NCBI GenBank assembly: GCA_024743095.1
Contig: JANSXF010000010.1
Location: 1 to 64,000, forward strand
Direction: 5' to 3'
Length of the DNA: 64,000 bases
Source: Flavobacteriaceae bacterium
Lineage (GTDB): Bacteria; Bacteroidota; Bacteroidia; Flavobacteriales; Flavobacteriaceae
Position 1 is the first letter of the stretch. Each line of letters begins with the position of its first letter. The notes under the pieces are model-generated. The model was not told the DNA's origin, did not search any database, and was given only the letters and a program-made list of their open reading frames with translations. Shown here in pieces: positions 10,221-18,239 of this stretch. The position numbers were made by a program, and so were the translations under genes.

Positions 10221-11204
10221 TTAGACTCTCCAAGGTTTCCAAAGAAAAACCCACCGATTGTTGACATAGGAAAAATAGATATAGGAGAGGCCATTATCAG
10301 AACCTTTGTCTTGAAAAAATTCTACCTCATAAAATACAACATCATAGTTGAGATAACCGGCAACCGCCAATTCAATCATCCCCCCAGTACCCTTTTTTCT
10401 ATCAAGAAGGTCATATACTGTAAAAGAAGAAACTTCAAAGTTTTTATAGGAGGGATATAAGGGTTCGAAATGTTCCAATACAAGTTTTTCATAGGTATTG
10501 CAATAGTTGAGAAAAGCTTTCTTATAATGCTCTTTTTTGAAGATTTTCTTGCAATCCAAAAGTGTGGGATGCGCCATCAACAACAAATGGTTGATACTTG
10601 CATTGGGCATGATATATTGTTTGAAATATTCAGAGGTGTCCGGATAAGGCGTGGAAACTTCATTGGAATGGAACGTCTTCAATGAACTCAGGAATTCCTC
10701 TTTATGTTTATTCCATCTTATCAGGCTCCCTGGAGTGCCATGCCGTTGGGATAGGACCTCATAAAGCTCATCAAGCTTAGCACTGTTTTCTATTTTAGCC
10801 GCCTGTTTTACGCCCATTAAAATCCCAAGGGAGGCATAATCGGAAGTATCTATCAAATACGGTAGGACTTTCAATGAATCAAGGGCCCAACATGCCCCCA
10901 TCTCATTTAGACAGATTTCACTTTTCACATAGTTTTGGGATATCATTAAAAAGGCATGGTCCGAGGTCAGTAACTGATGTTTGATATGCGCTCTAAAATC
11001 TTCCCCGGTTCTAATGTCCAGGCCTTCGATTGAGGTACAAAAAATGGATTCTTCCGATAATTTGCAGCCTTGAACCAAAATTTTCTCGATAAAGCTCTCA
11101 ACGATTGATCTGTCCCTGGAAGAATGACTTATAAAAATCCTCACTTTTCTACATTGTTTATTAAATTTCTGATTTTGGGAAACTTGTCCAACTAAACTAC
11201 TCAT
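10221..11204 (-). CDS. TIR-domain protein, probable NAD-using signal or effector enzyme
   Basis: Residues 20-150 form a TIR domain: RKVRIFISHSSRDRSIVESF, the GLDIRTGEDF region, then HAFLMISQNYVKSEICLNEMGACWAL with a Glu placed like the catalytic Glu of TIR NADases. The C-terminal 170 residues are unrecognised. I chose ATG 11204, giving 327 residues, because it overlaps the stop of the upstream gene by eight bases; an upstream start at 11249 would overlap by 53. The gene lies between the DUF4365 protein and the SIR2 protein in one operon. In Thoeris systems a TIR enzyme makes an NAD-derived signal that switches on a SIR2 NADase; a similar division of work here is an inference. Confidence 0.85.
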   Translation of the reverse strand: MSSLVGQVSQNQKFNKQCRKVRIFISHSSRDRSIVESFIEKILVQGCKLSEESIFCTSIEGLDIRTGEDFRAHIKHQLLTSDHAFLMISQNYVKSEICLNEMGACWALDSLKVLPYLIDTSDYASLGILMGVKQAAKIENSAKLDELYEVLSQRHGTPGSLIRWNKHKEEFLSSLKTFHSNEVSTPYPDTSEYFKQYIMPNASINHLLLMAHPTLLDCKKIFKKEHYKKAFLNYCNTYEKLVLEHFEPLYPSYKNFEVSSFTVYDLLDRKKGTGGMIELAVAGYLNYDVVFYEVEFFQDKGSDNGLSYIYFSYVNNRWVFLWKPWRV

Positions 11205-13227
11205 GTCTAACTCTATAAAAGCCATGTTCAAAAAACGCTTTTCTGGCATTGTACATGTTTTTGTAACTATCCACTCCCTTGCATTCCAAATTGCCTTTTA
11301 AGGGACCTTCCTTAACGACTGGATGTACATAGGTATTGATAACTGGTATGATTCCCATTTTGAACATTTTTTTGATTTGCTGCAAAACCATTCCATCTCC
11401 AAAGGAAAAAATTTCCGAGAGAAGATCGACCTTGTCCATTGGAACTGAAAAATAACCAATTGGAAAAAGATCAATCTGATAAATATTCTGATTATTTACT
11501 TGTAGGCATTCCTCTTTTCTGTCATATTCCTGCAATTCTTTTATAAGTCTTGCAATTTCACTTTCGTATTCTTCCAATGGTCTCAAGGACTTACTGAGCA
11601 ATTGGTGGTTTGTACCTCCATTCTTTACATAATCTACGCGTTTTTTTAAATCTTCAATATCAAGTATATTGCACAATTGCTCCAGTTTTGTGATACTTAT
11701 CTCTGCTTCTTCCAACCGTCCTTGGTAGTGCAATAGCTCATACCTGATCGATTTCGCAAAAATTTCATTTTCAATATGACCAATTCGGTTGAAATAGGCC
11801 ATGCATAATTCAATGTCAAGTAATGATTTGTCATATTCCTTGGAATAATCAGGAATGTCCCATTTGGGATCCTTGACAGGTATTAGCAGTTGTGCATTGA
11901 CCATTTTTTCAAATTCCAGTTTGGTCTTGTATGTGAACAAATAGTAAAAGGCAAAACCTTTACCATTGGAAGACAGGTCGTTCATTAGATTGACAATCTC
12001 AAGGTCCAGCGCTTTGAAATCCATTGTTAACTCCGATGAAATTTGTTCTCTGAGGTCCATATCAACACCGTTTAAACTCTCGAACGCGTTAAGATCGCAG
12101 ATATATTTGCAATATTTGGACAGTACAACTTGATAACTATAGATCCACCATTCCGATTGCAATCTATACCACTGTGTGGATGTAGGTTCGGAACTTTGTA
12201 ACATGTTCTGGATGGCAGCTTCAAATGCTTCCGAGCGTAAGTTCTGGGATGAAAAACGTAAAGGTTTCAATTCCTTAACCGCCTTATCAATCTGGATCTG
12301 GTACTTCAAGTGCCCATGGCTTCCAAGCGTGCTAAGGATTTTTTGATATGTTTCTTCGTCTATGATCCCCAAAACCCTCTTTGTAGAAGATTCCATAAAG
12401 ATCAAGTGATTTTTTTCGGATACTTCCAATCGATCTTCTTCTTTCTTGGACTCCCTGAAGTAATCAAGTGCCTTGTACAAATGCCCTTGATAATAATTAG
12501 CTACACCGACAATCAATTTATATTTTGGGGATTCCTTCTTTCCAACTGATGTTGTTTGATGTAACTCTAATACTTCGCTCCATCTGCATTGATCGATCAA
12601 GCTAAAGCCAATATTTTCTATGGTTTTATGGACTTCCCAATCACTTTTCACTTCCAAATTCCGATCAATGACAATACTGTCCCCAAATGTCACAGTATTG
12701 TTCCAGTTCATTATGGACATGTTTACCCTCCTGTACATGATACCTTTTTCCAAGGCACCCTTGTAGATTGTCTCGATGGCACCCGCATCCAATACCTTTG
12801 AGAAATGTAATGTATGATTTTGTTGCTTTTGCCATTTTTTATTTTTCCGTTCTAGTTTCGCCACAAAATCATCCAAGCTTTCGTAAAAAATTGTGGTTGT
12901 TTCGTGGATATAAAAACCATAATAAGCGGGTAGTCCATTGTTAATGAGATATTCGATATTCGAGGTTTTGATTGATTTACTGAAAGATCCATCGCTATTG
13001 GCCTTTGCCCGCCCCTTACCTTTTAATTGAAAATTAAATCCAAACCCGAGTATCGTACCTACCTTTTTTAGTTCACAACGATAATCTATTCCGTTGTCAA
13101 TGACTTCCGACTTTAAAACAAATCTCGTCTCGTCAAAAAGGCGTTCGAATGCTTTTTTTGATATGGTCTCCAATTCCTGCTGTGGTGAACTCTTTGGCAG
13201 GAAAATATGTTCCGGGTCATGCTCCAT
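11197..13227 (-). CDS. DUF4365 nuclease-like domain plus helical repeats, first gene of SIR2/TIR operon
   Basis: This 676-residue protein begins with a DUF4365 domain (about residues 10-150): DNGIDYRCEL and NFQLKGKG give the D48, E52 and QxK (67-69) spacing of a PD-(D/E)xK-like nuclease fold. The remaining 500 residues are helical and TPR-like (for example YKLIVGVANYYQGHLYKALDYF), probably a sensing or docking platform. The product starts an operon that continues with the TIR gene (eight-base overlap) and the large SIR2 gene. DUF4365 proteins are common in defence islands. Whether this one cuts DNA, senses phage or only scaffolds the TIR and SIR2 proteins cannot be decided from sequence. Confidence 0.8.
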   Translation of the reverse strand: MEHDPEHIFLPKSSPQQELETISKKAFERLFDETRFVLKSEVIDNGIDYRCELKKVGTILGFGFNFQLKGKGRAKANSDGSFSKSIKTSNIEYLINNGLPAYYGFYIHETTTIFYESLDDFVAKLERKNKKWQKQQNHTLHFSKVLDAGAIETIYKGALEKGIMYRRVNMSIMNWNNTVTFGDSIVIDRNLEVKSDWEVHKTIENIGFSLIDQCRWSEVLELHQTTSVGKKESPKYKLIVGVANYYQGHLYKALDYFRESKKEEDRLEVSEKNHLIFMESSTKRVLGIIDEETYQKILSTLGSHGHLKYQIQIDKAVKELKPLRFSSQNLRSEAFEAAIQNMLQSSEPTSTQWYRLQSEWWIYSYQVVLSKYCKYICDLNAFESLNGVDMDLREQISSELTMDFKALDLEIVNLMNDLSSNGKGFAFYYLFTYKTKLEFEKMVNAQLLIPVKDPKWDIPDYSKEYDKSLLDIELCMAYFNRIGHIENEIFAKSIRYELLHYQGRLEEAEISITKLEQLCNILDIEDLKKRVDYVKNGGTNHQLLSKSLRPLEEYESEIARLIKELQEYDRKEECLQVNNQNIYQIDLFPIGYFSVPMDKVDLLSEIFSFGDGMVLQQIKKMFKMGIIPVINTYVHPVVKEGPLKGNLECKGVDSYKNMYNARKAFFEHGFYRVRHE

Positions 13228-13256
13228 TTCCAGATTAATAAGACAATTCTGTCAAC

Positions 13257-13285
13257 TAAAGATAGCAAATATCCATTAGGACCAA
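13257..13285 (-). promoter_or_regulatory. Probable promoter of the DUF4365-TIR-SIR2 operon
   Basis: On the minus strand, TATCTTTA at 13264-13257 resembles the Bacteroidetes -7 box TAnnTTTG. A TTG at 13285-13283 lies 18 bases upstream in the -33 position. The start codon of the first gene follows about 30 bases downstream. Confidence 0.5.
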
Positions 13286-13531
13286 GACTTTGCAAACATG
13301 CCATTCTTTTTAGGCTGTTACCCGTCGGCTCTTCCACTTTTCCTGAAGCACCATTACTAACTCTTCCTTGAAAAGACTTGTACTTATATTATTTTTCAAC
13401 TCGACAGTAGTAAAGGACATACTGGTTGGGCTTAAATTTTTACTTTTATGAAAATGTAATAAGTGTAAAGTCGGTTCTTCATACCTTTTGTTGGTTACGA
13501 ATGAAGTATTGGACACCAAACATTTCAAAAA

Positions 13532-14383
13532 ATGTCGGACAACATAGTTAAAAATAAACTGTACAAACCAATTGAATCCCTAGCGATCAATAGGGAGGAC
13601 CTACTGAGGTTTCTTCAGACGCTACAAGAAAGGGCAAATTCCGCCTGCGATATGGAATGCAACCATGTAGACTCCCTTGTTCCATTGGATAACTTGGAAA
13701 AGATCAAAGAAAATTTGAAAGGTTGCTCAACCCTGAAGTTGACCGTTGTAGGTTCTGATGGAGAAGAACTCTTTGGTACCATAGACGAAGTTTTTGACTC
13801 GGTGTCCTTCCCGGAACATATCGAATCCCTATATGTAAATAGTGGCCTGCTCTATGAGTCGCAATTCAATTATTACCCTAGAAACCGTTTCAATGTATTG
13901 CTGGATTTTAGCAGACCCAAAGTGTTTGATTTTTCTTTTCTCCCTAGTGATAAAACACCAAACAATTCGAATTTTAGCGTTGAAGGTTACGATAATACAT
14001 GGGTGAACGGGGTTTTTAATGAAATGGACAACTTCTTTGACAGGCGTTCCTCAAGATTTTCCGGCATACACAAAAACAGTATTTATGATATAATCGTTTG
14101 GTCTTTGGGAATACCGATGGGGTTTTGGTCCTGCTTTAAATTGGGTTCCTTCATCAGTGGTGTATTTACCAGTAACTTTATGGAAAATGCCTTTTATGTT
14201 TATGTATTCTTCCTGAGTTTGTTCATCCTTAGAATACTCTTTCATTATTTCCGGTGGTTGTACCCTAAGATACAATACAAGTCCACGAAGGACATATCGA
14301 CAATTCATCGAGGGTTCTTTTACATAATAACAACTGGAATAATAAGTGCATTCCTGTACGATATTTTAGGATTGCTTTTCTAG
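13532..14383 (+). CDS. Unknown membrane protein in the defence cargo block, 283 residues
   Basis: I do not recognise the family. The N-terminal 180 residues are soluble; the C-terminal 100 residues hold three hydrophobic segments (about 190-205, 215-240 and 262-283, the last including the C-terminus). It starts 304 bases from, and divergently to, the SIR2/TIR operon, and converges on traN with a 68-base gap. A soluble sensor followed by membrane helices is a common build for membrane-damaging abortive-infection effectors. It could equally be an unrelated cargo gene. The 13228-13531 interval between the two divergent genes holds no other gene that I would support. Confidence 0.6.
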   Translation: MSDNIVKNKLYKPIESLAINREDLLRFLQTLQERANSACDMECNHVDSLVPLDNLEKIKENLKGCSTLKLTVVGSDGEELFGTIDEVFDSVSFPEHIESLYVNSGLLYESQFNYYPRNRFNVLLDFSRPKVFDFSFLPSDKTPNNSNFSVEGYDNTWVNGVFNEMDNFFDRRSSRFSGIHKNSIYDIIVWSLGIPMGFWSCFKLGSFISGVFTSNFMENAFYVYVFFLSLFILRILFHYFRWLYPKIQYKSTKDISTIHRGFFYIITTGIISAFLYDILGLLF

Positions 14384-14451
14384 CGCTCAAAACAACTTCT
14401 ACGCGTGGAGGTTGGTATTAAACTAGAATCATATTTTGATATTGTCCAACT

Positions 14452-15258
14452 TCAATCCCATGCCATCCGTATAATCCGGCTCCCTCTTTTCTCCCGGAGC
14501 TCCACCAACAGTTTTTCCTTATGCCCCAAAGTGAACTTAGGCACCACATATACAAAACGTTGTTTGTGCCCCGTCTTGACCATTAACGGCATTTGGTGTC
14601 TATAAACAGGTTCCATTCCCAGTTTTTGGTACGAGGACCTTTTCCGTGGGTTCCCGTGCACAATGAAGAGCTGAACAAAGTCCACCTCAAAGTCGATATC
14701 CGAACGGTTCTCGATTTCCATGATTAGGTAGGTTTCCGTCCCATAATAGGCCATATCCTGGAGCCGTAGGATAATCCCATCCCTGCATTTGGAACGTAGA
14801 ACGATCCGTGACTTTTCCAAAAAATAGGTGCTGGCCTTTCGGTATTGGATACTGTTCGATTGTAGAGAGGTTTTGGTTGAATGATTTTTTCCTTGTCCCA
14901 AGGGATCCAACCATATTTCAGTTCCAACACTTCCAATGCTTTCCCCCTCCTTCACAAACCGATGGCCTTCCTGTAACCTTTTACGATAGACCAAGGCAAA
15001 GGAATAGGCCCGGCTATCATCGGTCAATACTAAAAGGTTGCTGGCCGTACCGGGATGCCCCTGCAACAAACCGAGCCTTCCAGGGGAGACGGTGTCATAT
15101 CCAAATTGATAATTGGGGTGTCCCGTAACGGCCCGAGTAATGGGTTCGGGGAATACCAAGGCCAAGGTGTGGGTTTCGTTGATATATAGCGTGTCGGTCT
15201 GGGCAGATAAGGACTGGATACATAACAGCAATCCAGAAAAAATGACAATGAACTTCAT
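14452..15258 (-). CDS. traN: Conjugative transposon protein TraN (DUF4138, VirB9-like)
   Basis: This 268-residue protein has a signal peptide (MKFIVIFSGLLLCIQSLSAQ) and then the DUF4138 pattern: TLYINETHTLALVFPEPITRA, an LLVLTDDSRAYSFALVY stretch and RIVLRSKCRDGIILRLQDMAYYGTETYLIMEIENRS. TraN is the VirB9-like outer component of the transfer channel and sits in the periplasm or outer membrane with TraM. It is the last gene of the leftward transfer operon in the window, 11 bases after traM. No gene for the usual next members (traO, traP, traQ) follows: cargo genes begin here. Those genes may lie elsewhere or be absent. Confidence 0.85.
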   Translation of the reverse strand: MKFIVIFSGLLLCIQSLSAQTDTLYINETHTLALVFPEPITRAVTGHPNYQFGYDTVSPGRLGLLQGHPGTASNLLVLTDDSRAYSFALVYRKRLQEGHRFVKEGESIGSVGTEIWLDPLGQGKNHSTKTSLQSNSIQYRKASTYFLEKSRIVLRSKCRDGIILRLQDMAYYGTETYLIMEIENRSDIDFEVDFVQLFIVHGNPRKRSSYQKLGMEPVYRHQMPLMVKTGHKQRFVYVVPKFTLGHKEKLLVELREKRGSRIIRMAWD

Positions 15259-15269
15259 ATGAAAGGGAT

Positions 15270-16169
15270 TTAAGGTTTGAGTATTAATTGGTACTGGTCA
15301 TGGATGGTCACCTTGACGGTGCGATTGGAACGGCGGAACACCTGTTTGATGCCACTTACCTGGGGCATACCAGGCAGGTTCACATCTTGGACCGCATCGT
15401 CCAGCACTTCACGCGTGGCCTCTTCCCGATAACTGTTCTCCACATAAATGCCCTCACCACCGTCCAATAGGTCATAGGCCTTTAGTTTCAAGGGATAGGG
15501 ACCGATATGATCAATGGTCACAAAGACCCGATTCGCCCGAAAACTGACAAAGCCATAGAGCAAGGTGTTCCGATCAAAACGCCTCCCGTTCAGTTCCACC
15601 GCCTCCTTCAGTCGAAGTTCCAAACGGTTTTTGGAGCGGACCGTCTGCTCCCCATTGACCATCGCCACCGCCATAGGTGGTTTGGTATCGGTGTCGCTTG
15701 AGTTATGATCAAAGAATTTTTCATGGGCCTTTGAAAAATCAATGGGTTCGGTTTTCTGTGTGGAATCCCGATGGGGTTTGGGGGTAGTTAAATTTTCGTT
15801 TTTCAACGGAATCTTTTTTGGTTTTCGGTACGTTCTTTCCCCGTAATCGATCCGACCCTCCCGATAGATGCTGTCCACGATACGTTGTCGCTCTTTTTCC
15901 TCCAGTAAGGGTTCATAAGTCCCCGTGGAATCGATATGTCCCTCCTCGTACAGGCTGGGCTTTGGGGCTTCCCGCTGTTCCTTGATGGCATCCACCGCTT
16001 CCAGTTTGGAGCCATATTCCTCGGGTTCATCCTTCAGTTCTGGGACCTTGGGCTGCTTCAGTTCGGGTTCCTCCGTCTCCTTATTCAGGGAAATGGCATA
16101 AAGGACAATAAAGACCAAGATGGCCAATAAGAATCCAATAAAAACAATCTTGTTCTTTTCCAGTTTCAT
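15270..16169 (-). CDS. traM: Conjugative transposon protein TraM (VirB10-like)
   Basis: This 299-residue protein has a single N-terminal membrane helix (residues 7-27), then a long charged, proline-containing linker (30-170) and a C-terminal domain of about 120 residues (NRLELRLKEAVELNGRRFDRNTLLYGFVSF) typical of TraM. TraM is the VirB10-like protein that spans the periplasm and connects the inner-membrane complex with TraN. It lies 12 bases after traK and 11 before traN. In CTnDOT a small traL sits between traK and traM; here it is missing, as the gap is too short for a gene. Confidence 0.85.
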   Translation of the reverse strand: MKLEKNKIVFIGFLLAILVFIVLYAISLNKETEEPELKQPKVPELKDEPEEYGSKLEAVDAIKEQREAPKPSLYEEGHIDSTGTYEPLLEEKERQRIVDSIYREGRIDYGERTYRKPKKIPLKNENLTTPKPHRDSTQKTEPIDFSKAHEKFFDHNSSDTDTKPPMAVAMVNGEQTVRSKNRLELRLKEAVELNGRRFDRNTLLYGFVSFRANRVFVTIDHIGPYPLKLKAYDLLDGGEGIYVENSYREEATREVLDDAVQDVNLPGMPQVSGIKQVFRRSNRTVKVTIHDQYQLILKP

Positions 16170-16181
16170 AATAGTTAGGTT

Positions 16182-16796
16182 TTACAGTTGTGGTTCCAGT
16201 TTGCGAAGGGAGTCCTCAAAAAAGTGGGTGATCAACAGCCCATGGGGGTTGTGCGGAAAGTTCCGGTCCACGGTGACCAGTTCCCCCGAGGTGTCCAATT
16301 GGTAACGATCCGTGACCGGGCCCCGGTGCACCTCAAATACCGTCCTTGCCTGAAAGCCATACGGCTTCTCATCCAAATCGAGCTCGATGTCCACTTGGAC
16401 CACCTCCTGCCGAAGCGAAAACTGTAGTAAGCGGTTATAGACCCCATCCGACCGTTTTTGCCTGTAGATGGCATCCATCGAGGAATCCCCCAACCAAAGG
16501 GCCTTTTCCAACCGCGACCGATAATTGGTACCGTCGATGCCATAAAAGAGCCGATGGAAGCGGTCGATATGGGCCAAGGCCTCCACTTCCCGGTTCTCCC
16601 ATTGGTCCACCAGTTCCAAGGGTAGGACCGAACCATCACTTTGGATGGCAAAGGCAGCGTTCAACAGTTTCTCCTGATAGTGGTAGAGCAGTCCCAGAGA
16701 AAGCCCACTTGTCAATAGACAAAGCGCGACCACCGCCAGAACGATAAAACGGTTCAAACGGAGGATGTCGGTGATGTTTTTATAAGTTGATTTCAT
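16182..16796 (-). CDS. traK: Conjugative transposon protein TraK (VirB8-like)
   Basis: This 204-residue protein has a short cytoplasmic N-terminus, one membrane helix at about residues 15-38 (RFIVLAVVALCLLTSGLSLG) and a periplasmic domain in which LWLGDSSMDAIYRQKRSDGVYNRLLQ and GFQARTVFEVHRG follow the TraK pattern. VirB8-like proteins are assembly factors of the inner-membrane channel. It lies 30 bases downstream of traJ and 12 upstream of traM in the same operon. Confidence 0.85.
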   Translation of the reverse strand: MKSTYKNITDILRLNRFIVLAVVALCLLTSGLSLGLLYHYQEKLLNAAFAIQSDGSVLPLELVDQWENREVEALAHIDRFHRLFYGIDGTNYRSRLEKALWLGDSSMDAIYRQKRSDGVYNRLLQFSLRQEVVQVDIELDLDEKPYGFQARTVFEVHRGPVTDRYQLDTSGELVTVDRNFPHNPHGLLITHFFEDSLRKLEPQL

Positions 16797-16826
16797 GGAT
16801 GATGATTTCTAAATAATTAATGTGCA

Positions 16827-17648
16827 TTATGCACCACTGAAGAGGCGGAAGGTGAAGGAGACCGCCCGTTTGTACAATTTGAACTTCAACAGTACGATAA
16901 ACCCGATACCAGCCAGTTCTATTAAGGGCGCGAAGAGCTCACTTCCGTAATCCGTCCCGAAAAGGTTGGGCCAAAAGTTTTCCGTCACTTCCTGATAAAG
17001 GGCATTGACAAAGACATTGACCAAAAAGAAGGCCGGAACGATCATATACACTGCCGCATATAGCCGAAAGAAACGGTAGCCCATCTCCCGGAACTTCTCG
17101 AAGACCGCCATACTGATGACCAGTGGGAAAAAGGCCTGCATCACCCCCAGAATAAAATAGCGTTCGGCCAGAAAAAGGGGATAGATAAACAGGTCCAAGA
17201 CCCAGAGGATAAGTGCCCCGCCCCAAGCTAGGGTACGCAGCCCCAAAAATGGGGTCGCTAGCCATTCGTACAATAGGGACATGGCCTTGCTAGCCGCATC
17301 AAAAAGGCCCGTTTCCTCCTCTACCGCCACTTCCTGTAGGCCCAAGGGCAGCAGGTCGGGGGCCGTGTCCCGGTACTGCCCCTCGATGGCCACCAAAATA
17401 CCGTCAAAGGTGGCCAGCACCTCTGTGGAGAAGAGCACCACCAGAACCACGGCAAAGTTCTTGATCAGATCGGTCGGGGTCAGCCCCCAGGTCAGTCCAG
17501 TGCGGGTCGCCCCGCCCTCATAGTATTTTTTGAGGATGTTGACCAAAAAGAACAGAACGGCCAAGGCCTTCATGCCCCCAATCGTGTAGGTGGCAAAACT
17601 GCTGTCCTTGATGGTCTGGAAAACCGCATTCACATATTCGAGTCCCAT
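16827..17648 (-). CDS. traJ: Conjugative transposon protein TraJ (VirB6-like)
   Basis: This 273-residue protein is a polytopic inner-membrane protein with about five to six hydrophobic segments (near 25-42, 60-78, 140-165, 170-188, 200-222 and 238-258). It matches TraJ of Bacteroidetes elements by length, order and the FILGVMQAFFPLVISMAVF stretch. As a VirB6-like protein it would form the inner-membrane translocation pore. The gene follows the VirB5-like gene by nine bases. Confidence 0.82.
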   Translation of the reverse strand: MGLEYVNAVFQTIKDSSFATYTIGGMKALAVLFFLVNILKKYYEGGATRTGLTWGLTPTDLIKNFAVVLVVLFSTEVLATFDGILVAIEGQYRDTAPDLLPLGLQEVAVEEETGLFDAASKAMSLLYEWLATPFLGLRTLAWGGALILWVLDLFIYPLFLAERYFILGVMQAFFPLVISMAVFEKFREMGYRFFRLYAAVYMIVPAFFLVNVFVNALYQEVTENFWPNLFGTDYGSELFAPLIELAGIGFIVLLKFKLYKRAVSFTFRLFSGA

Positions 17649-17657
17649 AACTTACCT

Positions 17658-18239
17658 TTAATAGTTTAATTTCCTGTCCTTGATAAGGACCTGGAATTTC
17701 CGGAATGAGATGACCATATCGTACCGCCGTTTCTTCAGTTGGATGTCGGCCACCATTGCTTGGGAAGCTTCCCGTTGGCCCTCCAATATCTCCAAGCGTT
17801 CCGCATCGGTCATGTTCAGGAAATCGCTGCTCAACACTTGACCCATAAAATCCAGTTGGTCCAAAGAATGTTCGATAATGCCATTGAAGGCATTGGAGAT
17901 GGCCTCCACTTCATCACCATGGATGTAAGGGGAATCTAGGATTTCCCTAAGATCGTCGCGGATCATTTCGAAGAGCTGCTCGTTGTTGCGTGTGATGTCC
18001 CGGACAGCCTGATACTGCTTGACGGCATTGTTCACCTTTTCGATTTTTTCCCGGACGGCATTGAGTTCGTCCACCATCTTCAATAGTTCTGCGGTCTGCT
18101 TGGCGGACTCGATCAGTTGCTTTCCAAGGGAAAGAAAATTGGTGTTGTCATACACTGGCATCCCTTGGGCCACGCAGTGGCCTTTTGGTAGTAGGATGAA
18201 CAGGGCAATGATCATTACTTTGGTTATTTTTTTTCTCAT
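17658..18239 (-). CDS. VirB5-like conjugation protein (TraI-type, DUF4141-like)
   Basis: With the ATG at 18239 the product has 193 residues and a clear signal peptide (MRKKITKVMIIALFILLP...CVAQG), followed by a helical domain rich in coiled coil (SLGKQLIESAKQTAELLKMV). This matches the position and build of the periplasmic TraI/DUF4141 (VirB5-like) proteins between traG and traJ. The 5' part overlaps the end of the VirB4-like gene by 92 bases in another frame. Starts further upstream (to 18326) are open but would place 29 residues before the signal peptide. The family assignment is moderate; order in the operon supports it. Confidence 0.65.
   Translation of the reverse strand: MRKKITKVMIIALFILLPKGHCVAQGMPVYDNTNFLSLGKQLIESAKQTAELLKMVDELNAVREKIEKVNNAVKQYQAVRDITRNNEQLFEMIRDDLREILDSPYIHGDEVEAISNAFNGIIEHSLDQLDFMGQVLSSDFLNMTDAERLEILEGQREASQAMVADIQLKKRRYDMVISFRKFQVLIKDRKLNY

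Noticed and set aside
6297-11204. Canonical Thoeris system (ThsA/ThsB)
   Set aside because: The SIR2 protein is far larger than ThsA and no SLOG domain is recognisable; the DUF4365 gene has no place in Thoeris. Only the general TIR/SIR2 logic is comparable.
13310-13528. 72-residue minus-strand frame between the DUF4365 gene and the divergent membrane-protein gene
   Set aside because: No recognisable domain, and it does not overlap with or couple to either gene; the interval is better explained as a promoter region.
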